Below, one piece after another: positions 17,633 through 26,273 of a stretch of DNA of 64,000 bases. Source of the stretch: Myxococcus stipitatus DSM 14675 (lineage in GTDB: Bacteria > Myxococcota > Myxococcia > Myxococcales > Myxococcaceae); contig NC_020126.1 in assembly GCF_000331735.1 (NCBI RefSeq), positions 8,931,501-8,995,500 of the forward strand. The letters run 5' to 3'. A model generated the notes under the pieces. It had not been told where the DNA came from, did not search any database, and saw only the letters and a program-made list of their open reading frames with translations. The translations under genes and the position numbers were made by a program. Each line of letters opens with the position of its first letter. Position 1 is the first letter of the stretch.

Positions 17633-17971
17633 CTACTCGCGCGAGCTGGCGCCGTCGGAGTCGCGCAGGGGGTCCGGCTCCACGGGGTCCGTGCACGGAG
17701 GCACCAACGCTTGCTTGCGGTACATCGTCGTCGTGCCCCACGATGAATAGACATTGCAGACGCAGGAGTCGCCTCCGACCTGCGATGTCATCGTGGCGTT
17801 CGAGTAATAGAAGTACGCCCAGTGTCCGAAACAGACGTCGGGTCCGGACGAGGCAGACACCGTGGCCTGCTCCTCCCCCGAGATGAGTTCCTCAGCGGAG
17901 ACCTGCTCCGGCTCCGCGCCACCACAACCCACGAGGAATCCCACCACCCACAAGCCCTTGAGAACCTTCAT
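17633..17971 (-). CDS. Small secreted lipoprotein of unknown function
   Basis: 112 residues with a strong AGGAGGGG ribosome site. A short hydrophobic leader ends in the lipobox-like VGFLVGC (Cys16), so it is probably lipid-anchored. The mature part has acidic residues (EPEQVSAEELISGEEQ), then an aromatic segment with WAYFYYSNATM, and three further Cys residues that could form disulfides. Small myxobacterial lipoproteins of this type are common; I recognise no named family. The upstream region 17972-18064 is unusually AT-rich (GATTACAATAGTAACAG), fitting a promoter. Confidence 0.7.
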   Translation of the reverse strand: MKVLKGLWVVGFLVGCGGAEPEQVSAEELISGEEQATVSASSGPDVCFGHWAYFYYSNATMTSQVGGDSCVCNVYSSWGTTTMYRKQALVPPCTDPVEPDPLRDSDGASSRE

Positions 17972-18064
17972 CGCACCCCTCCTGCTCGAACCAGCGTTGG
18001 CACCTCAAACACCGGATAACAGGAGTTTCGCGATTACAATAGTAACAGTTCACGGGGGCACTCA

Positions 18065-20137
18065 TCACCCCGGATGGTCGTGCTCGGCCTCGCTGTGAAG
18101 GGGTGACTCCTCGGAGCCTCGGCCATTCTCCCCGCCCGAGCCCCCTTCCGCCTGCGCCAGGAAGTCATCCAGCGCCCCCACGTCGATGGGCTTGCGGAAC
18201 ACCGCGTCCACCAGCGCGAGGTTCGCGCGATTCTGCCCGCGCACGTCCATGCCCGTGACGATGGCGAGCAGCACCTGGGGCGACTTCTCACGCAGCTCGC
18301 GCGCCAGCTCCCACCCGCTCATCTCGGGCATCACCGCGTCCAGCAAGGCCGCGTCGAAGCGCCTGCGGTCCCACATCCCCAGCGCCACGGTGGGGTCATG
18401 GGCCACCTGCACCTCGTAGCCTTCCTCGCCCAGCACCTCGGCCATCATCCGGGCGTTGTCCAAGTCGTCGTCCACCACCAGCACGCGCCGGGTCTGCTGG
18501 AAGCGCCGAGGCACCGCCGCGGCCGGTGTCTCCCCCGTCGCGGGGGACTTCACGGCCTCCTGCGCCACCTTCTCCTGCACCCGAGGCAGCTTCACCACGA
18601 AGGCCGCGCCCGCCCCCGTCGGCGAGTTCTCCGCCATCAACTCCCCGCCCCAGCGCTGCACCTGCGCCCGCGCCACCGCCAGGTACAGGGACAGCTGCGG
18701 CGCCCCCGGGTCCCTGCGCAGCGGGTCGAACAGGTGCGACAGCTCCTCGGGAGCGAAGCGGGGCCCCTCGTCCTGGATGCGCAGCGTGAGCCAGCCCGGC
18801 CCCGCGACGCGCGTCGTCACCCGCAGGTGCCCGCCCTCCTCCATCCGGTCGCGCGACGCGAGCATCAGGTTCACCACCAGCTCGCGGAAGAAGGCCGCGT
18901 CCGCGCGCACCGCGCCGGGGTTGTTCAAGTCCAGCTCCACGTAGACCGGGTGCTCGCGCTGCTCCAGCTCGCCTCTCGCCAGCTCCAGCGACTCGCGCAC
19001 CGTCTGGTCCACATTCACGTCCGTGGGCCGCTCCTCGGTGCGCTGGACGTTGAACTCCTGGAGCCGCGCCACCAGCTCGCCAATCTGCTGCACCGTCCGG
19101 TCGAGCGCCTCCAGGTGCTCGGGCTTGTACTCCCGCTGGAGCAGCGTGATGCGCAGCCGCAGCACGTTGAGGAAGTTGTTGAGCGCATGCGCCGCGCCCC
19201 CGGCCAACTGCCCCAGGGCCTGCTGCCGGGTGCGCTGGAGCAGCCGGCCTTGAAGCCGCCGCAGCTCGCCGTACGCGCTCTCCAGGGCCTTCGTCTTGTT
19301 GGCGGACTCGGTGCGGTCCGTGAAGGTCTGGATGGCGCCCGCGAGTTCCCCCTCCTCCTCCCAGACGGGGGTGGCGCTCATCTCCAGCGTCACCTCGCCC
19401 CCGCCGGGGCGCTCCACCACCATCATCACCCCGCGCACCGGCCCCTGCTCCTTCAGCGCGCGCACGAAGGGCATGTCCGCCACGCGGAAGGGCTCACCCG
19501 CCAGGTGCCGGGCGTTCACCTGCGTCAGCACCGGCGCCAGCGTGTTCACCGCGCGCCCGCCCACCACCGCGCGCATGGGCACACCCATCAACCGGCTCAC
19601 CGGCGGCGTGGCGAAGGACACCGTGCCATCCACCTCCGCCAGCAGGATGCCCACGTCCACGTGGTTGAGCACCGACTCCATCACCGCGGCCTCGCGGAAG
19701 CGCACCTCCTCCGTCTTCAGGATGCGCGCGTACGACGCCTGCGCCGCCGCGTCCCCCTCCCACACCAGCTCCGCGATGAGGCCCGCGACCTCGGGCTCAA
19801 TCAGCCCGCCGTGGTGGCGCGCGTAGACGTGCAGCAGCACCTCTTCCAGGGACTTGAACTCGCGTGTGAGGTCCTCGGGCTCGAAGTTCTGCGTGTACCG
19901 GTCCGCGCCGTGCGAGCGGGCGACCTCCGGCCACAGGCGCACCGCGTCCTCGCCCCGGTCCTTGAGCAGCCGCGCCATCTCCGAGACCAGTCGCCGCAGC
20001 GGCGCGCGCAGGTCCTTGCCGGGGATGTCCACTTCGTAGATTTCCGCGCGCAGGCGCTTGGCCCACAGGCGCGCCACGCGCTCCTGCTCCCCCTGGAGCA
20101 GCTCCGACAGTGCTTCGATGGGATTGAGTCGGGCCAC
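18065..20137 (-). CDS. Hybrid sensor histidine kinase-receiver with degenerate ATP-binding domain
   Basis: 690 residues from a GTG. Parts: an N-terminal RsbRD_N-like helical domain (about 5-150), a PAS domain (about 165-275), a dimerisation helix with His317 in GGAAHALNN, an HATPase-like domain (about 400-520), and a receiver (about 549-665) with phospho-acceptor Asp600 (LLDAVMPEMSG) and Lys649 (FRKPID). The ATP-lid domain is degraded: the N-box reads NLMLASRDRM, where the second Asn is Ala; the G1 box reads DEGPRF without its second Gly; and the G2 glycines are replaced by PQLSLYLAV. It may act as a phospho-relay or scaffold rather than an autokinase. Longer ATG start at 20179 is possible. 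Confidence 0.85.
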   Translation of the reverse strand: MARLNPIEALSELLQGEQERVARLWAKRLRAEIYEVDIPGKDLRAPLRRLVSEMARLLKDRGEDAVRLWPEVARSHGADRYTQNFEPEDLTREFKSLEEVLLHVYARHHGGLIEPEVAGLIAELVWEGDAAAQASYARILKTEEVRFREAAVMESVLNHVDVGILLAEVDGTVSFATPPVSRLMGVPMRAVVGGRAVNTLAPVLTQVNARHLAGEPFRVADMPFVRALKEQGPVRGVMMVVERPGGGEVTLEMSATPVWEEEGELAGAIQTFTDRTESANKTKALESAYGELRRLQGRLLQRTRQQALGQLAGGAAHALNNFLNVLRLRITLLQREYKPEHLEALDRTVQQIGELVARLQEFNVQRTEERPTDVNVDQTVRESLELARGELEQREHPVYVELDLNNPGAVRADAAFFRELVVNLMLASRDRMEEGGHLRVTTRVAGPGWLTLRIQDEGPRFAPEELSHLFDPLRRDPGAPQLSLYLAVARAQVQRWGGELMAENSPTGAGAAFVVKLPRVQEKVAQEAVKSPATGETPAAAVPRRFQQTRRVLVVDDDLDNARMMAEVLGEEGYEVQVAHDPTVALGMWDRRRFDAALLDAVMPEMSGWELARELREKSPQVLLAIVTGMDVRGQNRANLALVDAVFRKPIDVGALDDFLAQAEGGSGGENGRGSEESPLHSEAEHDHPG

Positions 20138-20271
20138 GTCCCGCCAAGATGCGCACGGCCGCCCGCCGAGGCCACGCAAGGCCGCCGGCTGCCCGCCTGC
20201 TCCCGGAGCACGCCGCGCATCCAGGCAGGCCGTTGCACCCGCCCGCTCCCCGCCCCAGCTTTCAGGGACGG

Positions 20272-21048
20272 ATGCCCCTCAACGAGCCCATCAAGACCGA
20301 CCTGCTCGAGTCGCCCTGGCTGTCCCAGCAGGCCATGGCCCAGCTGTTCCGGGGCGAGCTGAGCCGCTCCGACACCTGGCGCACCCGGCTGGATACGACG
20401 ACCAACTGGGCGCTCACGACGACCGCGGCCGTCATCTCCTTCGGCTTCGCGACGCCCTCCAGCTCCCACGTCACCTTCCTCGTCGGCATCTGGATGGTGG
20501 TGTCCTTCCTGCTCGTCGAGGCGCGGCGCTATCGCTACTACGACTTGTGGAACCGCCGGGTGCGGCTGCTGGAGGATGGCTGGTGGGCCCCCATGCTGCG
20601 CCGGGAGCCCGTGGACCCGGATGCCTTGCGGGAGCTGGCCGTGGAGATGTCCCGGCCGCAAATCCAGCTCTCGCTCCTGTCCGCCATCTCCACGCGGCTC
20701 AACCGCACCTATGGCCCCATCCTGCTCGTGCTGCTCTTGACGTGGTTCTCCAAGGTCTACAGCTACCCGCAGCCGCCCCAGGACTTCGCCGAGTTCGTCG
20801 CCCGGGCCCACGTCGCGTGGATACCTGGGCTGCTGGTCATGTCGGCGCTGAGCCTCATCACGGTGGGGGCGGCGTACCTGTTCATCTCCTCGTTCTTCAT
20901 CCGGGCGCCGCTGGGGGAGCTGCGCACCCGCCCTCGAGGGCGACGCGCTGCCCTGTGGGAGTCGTTCTACCGGCCCTACGCCATCCACCGGAGGCACCGG
21001 CCGACGCGCCGGCCGCCCCGGAGCCCGGACGCCGCGTCCGAGCACTGA
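20272..21048 (+). CDS. DUF2270 integral membrane protein
   Basis: 258 residues from the ATG at 20272, with AGGGACGG just before it; the upstream open frame is Arg/Pro-rich and unlikely to be coding. Four hydrophobic segments are visible (ALTTTAAVISFGFATP; VTFLVGIWMVVSFLLV; YGPILLVLLLTWF; WIPGLLVMSALSLITVGAAY), with the RRYRYYDLWNRRVRLLEDGW stretch typical of DUF2270 between the second and third. The C-terminal tail is strongly basic. The family function is unknown. It is divergent from the hybrid kinase gene. Confidence 0.8.
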   Translation: MPLNEPIKTDLLESPWLSQQAMAQLFRGELSRSDTWRTRLDTTTNWALTTTAAVISFGFATPSSSHVTFLVGIWMVVSFLLVEARRYRYYDLWNRRVRLLEDGWWAPMLRREPVDPDALRELAVEMSRPQIQLSLLSAISTRLNRTYGPILLVLLLTWFSKVYSYPQPPQDFAEFVARAHVAWIPGLLVMSALSLITVGAAYLFISSFFIRAPLGELRTRPRGRRAALWESFYRPYAIHRRHRPTRRPPRSPDAASEH

Positions 21049-21182
21049 CGCCCTCCTTCCCCTGAAAACGGGGTGAACGGGCCGAAACGGGGGCCTGGCT
21101 CATGGCCGCCATGCCTGGCCCTGGCACGGGGTTGGTTTTCGTCCTTTCAGCATCAAGGGATTTGTGCTGTGAATCCGCACCC

Positions 21183-22187
21183 ATGGCGAACACCCGCACT
21201 GTCACGGTCATCAATGGCGACGGCATCGGCCCCGAGGTGATGGCGGCCACCATTCGCGTCCTCGAGGCGCTCAAGGTTCCCCTCGAGTTCGAGCACAAGG
21301 ACGCGGGCACGGAAGTGGTTGCGAAGTACGGCACCAACCTGCCCCACGAGACGGTGGAGGCCGTGCTGCGCAGTGGCGTCGCGCTGAAGGGCCCCACTGG
21401 CACGGTGGTGGGCGGCGGCCTTCCTTCGGCGAACGTGGGTCTGCGCAAGCGGCTGGACCTGTACTCGTCGCTGCGGCCCGTCAAGAGCGTGCCGAATGTG
21501 AAGACGCGCTACGAGAACGTGGACCTCATCGTCGTTCGTGAGAACACGGAGAGCCTCTACGCCGGCCTGGAGCACATCATCGTCCCGGGCGTGGTGGAGT
21601 CGCTGAAGATCATCACGGAGAAGGCCTCCACGCGCATCGCGCGCTTTGGCTTCGAGTACGCGCGCAAGCACGGCCGCAAGAAGGTGACGGGCGTGCACAA
21701 GGCCAACATCATGAAGTTGTCGGACGGCCTCTTCCTGGACTGCTGCCGCAAGGTGGGCCGTGAGTATCCGGAGATCCAGTACGAGGAAGTCATCATCGAC
21801 AACCTCTGCATGCAGCTGGTGAAGGACCCGACGCGGTTCGACGTGATGGTGCTGGAGAACCTGTACGGCGACATCGTGAGTGATTTGTGCGCGGGTCTGG
21901 TGGGCGGCCTGGGCGTGGTGCCGGGCGCGAACATCGGCGAGCGCACGGCGGTGTTCGAGGCGGTCCACGGCACGGCGCCGGACATCGCGGGCAAGGGCAT
22001 CGCGAACCCGACGGCGCTGATGATGTCGGCGGTGATGATGCTGGACTACCTGGACATGCGCGAGGAAGCGCGCCGGATGGAGAACGCCATCCAGAAGGTG
22101 TACGGCGACGGCAAGGTCCGCACAGGCGACCTGGGTGGCGGCGCCACCACGCGCGACTTCACGGACGCCATCATCGCCGCGCTGTAG
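21183..22187 (+). CDS. icd: NAD-dependent isocitrate dehydrogenase (isocitrate/isopropylmalate family)
   Basis: 334 residues, the usual size for NAD-type enzymes of this family. The start NGDGIGPEV, the substrate motif VRENTESLYAGLEH, KANIMKLSDGLF and the metal/nicotinamide region VLENLYGDIVSDLCAG followed by FEAVHGTAPDIAGKGIANP are all present. The ENTE...G.EH pattern favours isocitrate over isopropylmalate. It would convert isocitrate to 2-oxoglutarate and CO2 in the TCA cycle. The gene is monocistronic and followed by a strong terminator. The NAD preference is inferred from family size and motif style, not tested. Confidence 0.88.
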   Translation: MANTRTVTVINGDGIGPEVMAATIRVLEALKVPLEFEHKDAGTEVVAKYGTNLPHETVEAVLRSGVALKGPTGTVVGGGLPSANVGLRKRLDLYSSLRPVKSVPNVKTRYENVDLIVVRENTESLYAGLEHIIVPGVVESLKIITEKASTRIARFGFEYARKHGRKKVTGVHKANIMKLSDGLFLDCCRKVGREYPEIQYEEVIIDNLCMQLVKDPTRFDVMVLENLYGDIVSDLCAGLVGGLGVVPGANIGERTAVFEAVHGTAPDIAGKGIANPTALMMSAVMMLDYLDMREEARRMENAIQKVYGDGKVRTGDLGGGATTRDFTDAIIAAL

Positions 22188-22218
22188 TCGTCACGACGGC
22201 CAGGCCGTCTGGATGACC

Positions 22219-22260
22219 GAAGCCCGGGCCGCCTTCACGGGCGCCCGGGCTTCTTCATTT
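22219..22260 (+). terminator. Intrinsic terminator after the isocitrate dehydrogenase gene
   Basis: A perfect 11-bp stem, GAAGCCCGGGC (22219-22229) / GCCCGGGCTTC (22243-22253), with a 13-base loop, followed by TTCATTT. It starts 32 bp past the stop codon. Confidence 0.85.
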
Positions 22261-22268
22261 CGTGAAGG

Positions 22269-22841
22269 CTACACGGGTGTGAACTTCACGCCGGTGACCT
22301 TCGCGCGCTCCAGGGCCTGCTTGATGTCCTCGGACACGATGAGCGCGAGGTCCCAGCCCCAGGTCCGGAACACCTTCGCATCCCCCACCTTCGAGGCGTC
22401 GATACGCAGCCCGCTCACGACCTTGTAGTCACCGACTCGCTCTGGTTGCCCGTGCTCGGGCTTCCAGTAGCGCACCTCCTCGGACGACTGGTCGTCGATG
22501 CAGCGGATGAGCTTCGTCGCCACCAGGAGGAGGTACGGGTCCATGTGACCCTGGATTCCGACGGGAAGGAGTTGCACGTCGTTGGGAGCCCACTCCGCGA
22601 AGAGAGACGCCACAGTGACGTGAACGATGGGAGCCGCGCCCGTCCCGGCCGTGGAGAAATCCAACGGCTTGCCCGGCTCGATGATGGGCACCGTCAGGCG
22701 GCTCTCGACAGACACAGGCCGCCTCGCCCTGAACAGAGACGGGCCCTCTACCTCCTGGCCCTGCTCGTTCCGAGGGTCACCGAGGAACCAGTACCCCGCT
22801 TGAACGTTCTCACTCAGCCGGAAGTAGCGCATCTGGGACAT
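22269..22841 (-). CDS. Imm11-family (DUF1629) immunity-like protein
   Basis: 190 residues. The C-terminal third fits the Imm11 pattern: LRIDASKVGDAKVFRTWGW, ALIVSEDIKQALE and the last strand TGVKFTPV. The N-terminal part has aromatic YFRLSENVQAGYWFLGDP. Imm11 proteins are cytoplasmic partners of polymorphic toxins. No toxin gene lies upstream on this strand: the 139 bp before the start hold only a very short open frame, and the next gene upstream is the SUI1 factor. It is therefore an orphan immunity protein here. Confidence 0.75.
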   Translation of the reverse strand: MSQMRYFRLSENVQAGYWFLGDPRNEQGQEVEGPSLFRARRPVSVESRLTVPIIEPGKPLDFSTAGTGAAPIVHVTVASLFAEWAPNDVQLLPVGIQGHMDPYLLLVATKLIRCIDDQSSEEVRYWKPEHGQPERVGDYKVVSGLRIDASKVGDAKVFRTWGWDLALIVSEDIKQALERAKVTGVKFTPV

Positions 22842-22980
22842 GGTGGAGGTCCGCTCTCCATCGTGGGCGTTGAGTCACGAGCCCGCGGAGCCTTCTCCCT
22901 CCGCGCTCACTTCCTCAGCAGCTCTCGCGGGGGAGCGGCCCCAAGCCACCAAGAGACTCGGGAACCACGCCCTCAGAAGC

Positions 22981-23367
22981 TCAGCCGACCGTCACCTTGC
23001 GGACGCCGCGCGCCTCCAACAGCGAGGGCAGCCGCTCCCGCTGGTCGCCTTGGAGCACGAGGTCATCCCCCTCCACCACGCCCCCACAGCCCAGCGAGTT
23101 CTTCAGCGCCTTGAGCCAGACCTCGCGCTGCGGCGCGGGCAACTCCAGGTGCTCCACCACCGTGACTTCCTTGCCCCCTCGCCCCTTGCGCTCCATGCGC
23201 ACCACCGCACGCGCGGGGCCCTTCGGCTCGGGCTTCCGCACCGGCGGCGCGGCGGGCGCGGACGGCCCCACCGGCAGCTCCTCCCGCTTCGCCGCCAACG
23301 CGGCGAAGGGGTTGTGGAACGGCGCGGCGGGGGCTGCGGGCTCGTCCTTCTTGTCGCGTTTGCCCAT
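22981..23367 (-). CDS. yciH: SUI1/eIF1-family translation factor (YciH-like)
   Basis: 128 residues. The C-terminal half (about 55-128) is a SUI1 domain: VVRMERKGRGGKEVTVV, then LKNSLGCGGVVEGDDLVLQGDQ and GVRKVTVG. The N-terminal half is a flexible Lys/Pro/Ala-rich extension. Bacterial YciH proteins bind the 30S subunit and influence initiation fidelity. The gene follows the VKOR-DsbA gene by 21 bp on the same strand, so it is probably the last gene of the cupin-VKOR-SUI1 operon. Confidence 0.88.
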   Translation of the reverse strand: MGKRDKKDEPAAPAAPFHNPFAALAAKREELPVGPSAPAAPPVRKPEPKGPARAVVRMERKGRGGKEVTVVEHLELPAPQREVWLKALKNSLGCGGVVEGDDLVLQGDQRERLPSLLEARGVRKVTVG

Positions 23368-23388
23368 GACGAAGGACTCTCAGCCCAC

Positions 23389-24741
23389 TCAGTGGTTGTG
23401 GCCCGCGTGGTCGTCGCGGGGCATCGCGCGCGGAGGCGGCAGCACGTCGAAGGCCGGAGCGCTCGGGTTCCCATCCGCCATCACCAGCGCGTACAGGAAC
23501 GGCGCGGACGGCATCGCCATGCGGCCATTCACCACCACCAGCGGCGTGCCCGTGAAGTGGTAGCGCAGCGCATAGGACGTGTCCTCCTGCAGCTTCGCCG
23601 CCGTCTCCGACGACGCCATGCACGCGTCCAGTTGCCCGCGCGGCACCGAACCGGACGACGCAATCTCCATCACCCGCTCCGTGTCCAACATCGCCTGCGC
23701 CGCGAAGAGCTTCTCGCGCAGCTCCCAGTAGTCCGTCGCGCCCTCCAGGCAGATCTGCGCCTTGGCCGCCACGCATCGCACGGAAGGAGCATCCGGCCCC
23801 CGCCGCTGCATCGCCGGGTTGCACGCCCCATCCAGCGGGAACTGCCTTGCCTCCAGCGACAGCTTCCCTTCCGGCACGCGCTTCTTGAGCACCGCCAGCT
23901 CCTCCACCAACGACTTGCAGTGGGGGCACTTGCTGTCGGTCCACTCGACAATCTTCACCGGTGCATCCGCGGGCCCATAACGACGACGCGCGGGAGCCGC
24001 GGCGGGCTTCGGCGTGTCGTTGCGGTACATCGCCAGCGCGTTGGAGAGGAACTGCTGCTGGTCCGCCGGCAACCCGCGCAGGTACGCCTCCAGCGACGCG
24101 GGCGTGCTCAACTCCGACGTCGACGCGGCCACGGGCGGCAACAGCGCGCCCGCCTTGGGCGGAGGCGTGGACAGCGAACGGCCCGGCAACGAAACAGCAA
24201 TGAACGCGGCGACCGTCGTCCCCACCGCCCACGTCAGCGCGGGGCCCCACTCGCCCGAAGCCGAGGGCAGACCCTTCCACGCCACACCGGCGATGGCCGC
24301 CACCAGCGCGTAGGTGGCCAGACACGTCGGGCACACCGCCCCCGCCTGGAAGCTCACCACCGCGAACATCGGCACGGCCAGGACTCCCGCCAGCGCCGCC
24401 AGCTTGAGCCCCTGCGACGCCGGAGCCACGGACCTGCCAGAGCGCGCCCGTGCCAGGTACAGCGCCGACAGCGCCACCACCACCAACCCCCACACCAGGC
24501 CCAGGCCCGCGATGGGGATGCCGAACAACTCATGCACCTTCGTGGCGAACGGCGAGTTCCACACCGTCTCGCAGTTCACCGTCTCGGACACGCCACAGAC
24601 GGTGGCGCCGCCGGCGCGAAGGGTGAGCAGCTGGCTCCACTGGAAGATGGACAGCGCGCTCGCACACAGGCCCAGCACCAACAGCGCCACCCCGGCGCGG
24701 GAGGAGACGGGGGCGTTCAGGGAGGAGGACTTCGAACTCAT
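23389..24741 (-). CDS. Fusion of vitamin K epoxide reductase-like (VKOR) domain and DsbA-like thioredoxin domain
   Basis: 450 residues. The VKOR part (about 15-190) has four to five membrane helices, the loop cysteines Cys49 and Cys57 (TVCG and TVNCETVW) and the active-site pair CPTC (137-140). The thioredoxin part (about 250-400) carries CPHC (272-275) and GTPLVVVNG with the cis-Pro. Together these form a complete disulfide-making machine: quinone-linked VKOR reoxidises the thioredoxin, which oxidises exported proteins. The C-terminus ends DDHAGHNH, a possible metal-binding tail. It overlaps the upstream cupin gene by 4 bp (ATGA), so they are co-translated. Confidence 0.9.
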   Translation of the reverse strand: MSSKSSSLNAPVSSRAGVALLVLGLCASALSIFQWSQLLTLRAGGATVCGVSETVNCETVWNSPFATKVHELFGIPIAGLGLVWGLVVVALSALYLARARSGRSVAPASQGLKLAALAGVLAVPMFAVVSFQAGAVCPTCLATYALVAAIAGVAWKGLPSASGEWGPALTWAVGTTVAAFIAVSLPGRSLSTPPPKAGALLPPVAASTSELSTPASLEAYLRGLPADQQQFLSNALAMYRNDTPKPAAAPARRRYGPADAPVKIVEWTDSKCPHCKSLVEELAVLKKRVPEGKLSLEARQFPLDGACNPAMQRRGPDAPSVRCVAAKAQICLEGATDYWELREKLFAAQAMLDTERVMEIASSGSVPRGQLDACMASSETAAKLQEDTSYALRYHFTGTPLVVVNGRMAMPSAPFLYALVMADGNPSAPAFDVLPPPRAMPRDDHAGHNH

Positions 24742-25064
24742 GCATGCTCCGGGGGCGGGGTCATCAGAACGAGCAGTCGGGCGGAGTCGGGGCCATCATT
24801 GACGACACCATGCTCGGCACCCGCGGGGGCGAAGACGGCGGCACCAGGGCCGTGGGCCTCTTCCTCCGCGCCGACGCGGAAGCGGCAGCGGCCCTCCAGG
24901 ACGATGTAGACCTTGTCCGAGGTGGCATGGTGGTGCGGCTTCTGGGCCTGCCCGGGCGCGAGACAGTACACGTCGAGGAAGAAGCGCTCGGACTGGAAGA
25001 TGTTGTGCTTCCGGAGCTTCTCCGGGGAGAAGTCCTGGAAGGAGGACAGGTGCTTCACATCCAT
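24738..25064 (-). CDS. Small cupin-domain protein
   Basis: 108 residues forming a single cupin barrel. Motif 1 is QKPHHHATSDKVYIVLEG, with three successive His and a Glu as likely metal ligands; motif 2 is PAGAEHGVVNDG, whose His completes the site. It is probably a small metal-dependent sensor or isomerase; the substrate is unknown. It overlaps the VKOR-DsbA gene by 4 bp and is divergent from ygfZ (38 bp between starts). Confidence 0.82.
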   Translation of the reverse strand: MDVKHLSSFQDFSPEKLRKHNIFQSERFFLDVYCLAPGQAQKPHHHATSDKVYIVLEGRCRFRVGAEEEAHGPGAAVFAPAGAEHGVVNDGPDSARLLVLMTPPPEHA

Positions 25065-25102
25065 CGTGGCATTCGCTCCTTCGCCTCTATATAGCGACGG
25101 AC

Positions 25103-26173
25103 ATGGAACCGCTGTCTCTGCATTTTCTTCACGAGGAAGCAGGGGCCCGCTTCATTGACGTGGGCGGCCGGGAAGCCGTGGCCAGCCATGGGAATGACGC
25201 GGACGCCTATCGGGCCGCTCGCGAGGCCGTGGCCCTCCACGACGCCTCCTACCGTGAGGTCCTCCGGATTACCGGCGAGGACAGGGTGTCCTTCCTACAT
25301 GGAATGGTGACCCAGGAGGTGAACAACCTCCCCGCGGGCAGCGCCACGTACGCCGCCATGCTCACCGCCAAGGGGGCCATGGTGGCGGACGCCCGCATCC
25401 TCAGGCGGGAGGCCGACCTGGTCCTCGACATGGAGCCCGGGATGGGCCCCAAGGTCCGGGAGTTCCTGGAGAAATACCTCATCTCCGAGGACGCCGAGCT
25501 CCACGAGGCGACGGGCGACCAGGGCCTCCTCCGGCTGCTGGGGCCTCGGACGGGGGCGGTGCTGGCCGCTGCCCTGGGGGGCGACTTCCCACCCCTGGCC
25601 CACCAGGCCACCCGGGCGGCGACACTCGCCGGGCAGGACGTGCTGCTCGTCGGGAACACGGTGCTCGAGCCCCACGGTGTCGACGTGTGGGTGCCGCGAG
25701 CGGGCCTGGAGGCCGTGTGGCGCGCCCTGACCCAGGCCGGCGCCGGCCAGGGCCTCCAGCCGCTGGGCTTCGAGACGCTGGAGCTCCTGCGCGTCGAGGC
25801 GGGGGTCCCCCGGTACGGGCAGGACATGGTGGCCACCACCATCCCGCTGGAGGCCAACCTCACGGCGGCCATCGCCTACAACAAGGGGTGCTACATCGGG
25901 CAGGAGGTCATCGCCCGAGCCACCTTCCGCGGGCACATGAACCGCAAGCTGACGGGGCTCCTCCTGGGTGAGTCCGCCGCCGCGCCGGGCACGGAGCTGC
26001 GCCTGGGCGAGAAGAAGGTGGGCTGGCTCACCAGCGTGGTGCGCTCCTCCACGCAGGGGCAGTACGTGGCCCTGGGGTATGTGCACAAGGACTCGCTGGA
26101 GCCCGGCACGGAGCTGCTGCTCGCGCAGGGCCCCGCCACGGTGAAGGTCGCCGCGCTCCCCTTCAAGGGCTGA
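25103..26173 (+). CDS. ygfZ: Folate-binding, iron-sulfur assembly protein YgfZ (GcvT fold)
   Basis: 356 residues. The signature KGCYIGQE lies at residues 261-268, and the GcvT-like N-terminal and C-terminal beta-barrel parts are both present. YgfZ/IBA57 proteins bind tetrahydrofolate and help maturation of certain Fe-S enzymes such as MiaB-type tRNA modifiers. A TATATA box at 25088-25093 ends nine bases before the ATG and no Shine-Dalgarno is obvious, so the transcript may be leaderless. It is monocistronic, with a hairpin downstream. Confidence 0.9.
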   Translation: MEPLSLHFLHEEAGARFIDVGGREAVASHGNDADAYRAAREAVALHDASYREVLRITGEDRVSFLHGMVTQEVNNLPAGSATYAAMLTAKGAMVADARILRREADLVLDMEPGMGPKVREFLEKYLISEDAELHEATGDQGLLRLLGPRTGAVLAAALGGDFPPLAHQATRAATLAGQDVLLVGNTVLEPHGVDVWVPRAGLEAVWRALTQAGAGQGLQPLGFETLELLRVEAGVPRYGQDMVATTIPLEANLTAAIAYNKGCYIGQEVIARATFRGHMNRKLTGLLLGESAAAPGTELRLGEKKVGWLTSVVRSSTQGQYVALGYVHKDSLEPGTELLLAQGPATVKVAALPFKG

Positions 26174-26210
26174 GCGCGACACCGCTGTCAGTGGGACACA
26201 CGTCCCCTGA

Positions 26211-26243
26211 GGGCCCCGGGACACAAAGTCACCGGGGTGGCCC
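26211..26243 (+). terminator. Hairpin after ygfZ
   Basis: The stem GGGCC-CCGG (26211-26219) pairs with CCGG-ggt-GGCCC (26232-26243), with a three-base bulge and a 12-base loop. It lies about 37 bp past the stop and has no U-tract. Confidence 0.4.
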
Positions 26244-26273
26244 CGTGGGGACTGGAGTTACGGGCTGTTGAGA

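Noticed and set aside
18398-20362. 654-codon plus-strand frame antisense to the hybrid kinase
   Set aside because: His/Arg/Gln-rich composition; the minus strand shows PAS and receiver motifs.
22842-22947. Short frame upstream of the Imm11 gene that could be a toxin C-terminus
   Set aside because: About 33 codons, bounded by stops, Ala/Glu/Arg-rich with no motif.
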